DNA of 7,544 nucleotides from Cyrtobacter comes (GTDB taxonomy: Bacteria; Pseudomonadota; Alphaproteobacteria; Rickettsiales; Midichloriaceae). The DNA lies in NCBI RefSeq assembly GCF_034470605.1, contig NZ_JARGYT010000060.1, positions 1-7,544 on the forward strand, written 5' to 3'. A program made the translations under genes and the position numbers. Under the pieces are notes generated by a model. That model worked only from the letters and a program-made list of their open reading frames with translations. It ran no database searches and was not told the origin of the DNA. Positions 7,349-7,544 of the stretch are shown here, in pieces; the first letter of the stretch is position 1; each line of letters begins with the position of its first letter.

Positions 7349-7477
7349 ATGGTACAACTTGCAAAGATACTCTCTAGGGTGCAGCCGTCTGTTACCCTCG
7401 CGATATCAGAAACAGCAAAGAGATTAAAAAATGGAGGGCTTGATATAGGCACTGTTAACAAAGGTTTTGCCAAATAA
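7349..7477 (+). pseudogene. aatA: Aspartate aminotransferase, 5' fragment interrupted by an IS
   Basis: The first 33 codons (7349-7447) encode a segment containing LSRVQPSVTLAISETAKRLK and then NGGLDI. This matches the start of class I, PLP-dependent aspartate aminotransferases of the AatA/AspC type, in which a segment of the form SRVxPSxTLA, then xxAxxLxxxGxDI, precedes the GAGEPDF substrate-site motif. The enzyme exchanges amino groups between aspartate and 2-oxoglutarate. Here codon 33 is followed directly by the IS terminal repeat, which adds nine foreign residues (GTVNKGFAK) and a TAA. The catalytic Lys and the whole PLP-binding domain are missing from this side, so the product cannot be active. 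A TAA directly precedes the ATG in frame, fixing the start. It begins 18 bases after clpB without a clear Shine-Dalgarno. The symbol is by family resemblance over 33 residues only. Confidence 0.72.
7448..7466 (+). repeat. Terminal inverted repeat, left end of right IS copy
   Basis: GGCACTGTTAACAAAGGTT is the inverse of 97-115 with no mismatch over 19 bases. It begins exactly where the aminotransferase reading frame loses its family resemblance, which marks the junction between host and element. TA precedes it, matching the TA beside the other IS end. Confidence 0.85.
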
Positions 7478-7500
7478 TGGAAAAGATGCAATATTATATT

Positions 7501-7505
7501 GGAGG
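7501..7505 (+). promoter_or_regulatory. Ribosome binding site inside the right IS copy
   Basis: GGAGG is a strong Shine-Dalgarno sequence eight bases before the ATG at 7514. This spacing selects that ATG over the one at 7525 (19 bases away) and the one at 7477, which leads only to a 15-codon frame. Confidence 0.55.
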
Positions 7506-7513
7506 CGATAAAT

Positions 7514-7544
7514 ATGGTATTTAGATGGATAAAAGGTTGTTTCC
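7514..7544 (+). CDS. Probable transposase start in the right IS copy (3' end outside window)
   Basis: From ATG at 7514 the frame stays open to the end of the window and encodes MVFRWIKGCF. Ten residues are too few to identify a family. The call rests on position: it follows an IS terminal repeat, has a GGAGG eight bases upstream, and reads in the orientation expected for an element whose transposase ends at its right terminus (as at 1-108). An alternative start in another frame at 7525 would give MDKRLF and cannot be excluded. Confidence 0.45.
   Translation, partial: MVFRWIKGCF

Larger units (their letters stand above)
7448..7544 (+). mobile_element. Left end of an IS5-family-like insertion sequence (partial)
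   Basis: The terminal repeat is followed by about 47 bases of leader, a strong ribosome binding site and the probable start of a transposase on the plus strand. Together with the right-end fragment at 1-115, this shows both ends of what is probably the same element type, inserted at two places and in the same orientation. The element continues past the window. Confidence 0.75.

Noticed and set aside
116..7447. A single IS in a circular molecule, with the two window ends being the two halves of one insertion
   Set aside because: The flanks share TA, so a 2-base duplication is possible, but joining them does not restore the aminotransferase frame: the codons after residue 33 would not give the expected GAGEPDF region. 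Two separate insertions, or recombination between copies, fit better.
7477..7524. A 15-codon frame starting at ATG 7477 in the right IS leader
   Set aside because: It is short and has no Shine-Dalgarno at its start, and the strong GGAGG lies within it and points to the ATG at 7514.
1..7544. CRISPR array, tRNA, rRNA, riboswitch or prophage genes
   Set aside because: I saw no regularly spaced repeats, cloverleaf or rRNA-like segments, and the only mobile DNA is the two IS ends. The non-coding gaps are 160 bases or shorter.

Overview
The window is AT-rich DNA with compact gene spacing and heavy use of AGA/AGG (Arg) and ATA (Ile) codons. The coaE-dnaQ pair and a DnaQ that resembles remembered Rickettsia epsilon proteins suggest an alphaproteobacterium of the Rickettsiales or a similar intracellular lineage. 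That placement is an inference from codon bias, gene order and remembered protein similarity. No phylogenetic test was possible.

Layout: (1) Bases 1-115 are the right end of an IS5-family-like insertion sequence, with the last 35 codons of its transposase and its terminal inverted repeat. (2) Immediately next to it, on the minus strand, is an unrecognised helical protein gene whose 3' end is cut by the IS, so its stop codon lies inside the IS. (3) A 119-base divergent intergenic region holds a good sigma70-type promoter flanked by an 8-bp inverted repeat. (4) From it reads a tight plus-strand operon: coaE (dephospho-CoA kinase), dnaQ (polymerase III proofreading exonuclease) and mutS (mismatch recognition). 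coaE and dnaQ overlap by 26 bases, and dnaQ and mutS overlap by ATGA. (5) A 160-base gap with a possible promoter precedes clpB, a full-length disaggregase. (6) Eighteen bases after clpB begins an aspartate aminotransferase gene that is cut after codon 33 by a second IS copy. That copy runs to the window end, shares a 19-bp terminal repeat with the left copy and lies in the same orientation.

Functionally, dnaQ and mutS place two layers of replication fidelity (proofreading and mismatch repair) under coupled translation with a coenzyme A biosynthesis gene. clpB is a separate protein-quality gene. The most notable feature is that same-orientation IS copies bound the whole housekeeping block, each having broken the gene at its edge. 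This could be a real composite-like structure, or simply a contig that ends where repeats stopped assembly. I saw no CRISPR array, tRNA, rRNA or phage genes, and no convincing undescribed system. The least explained gene is the truncated helical protein at the left.
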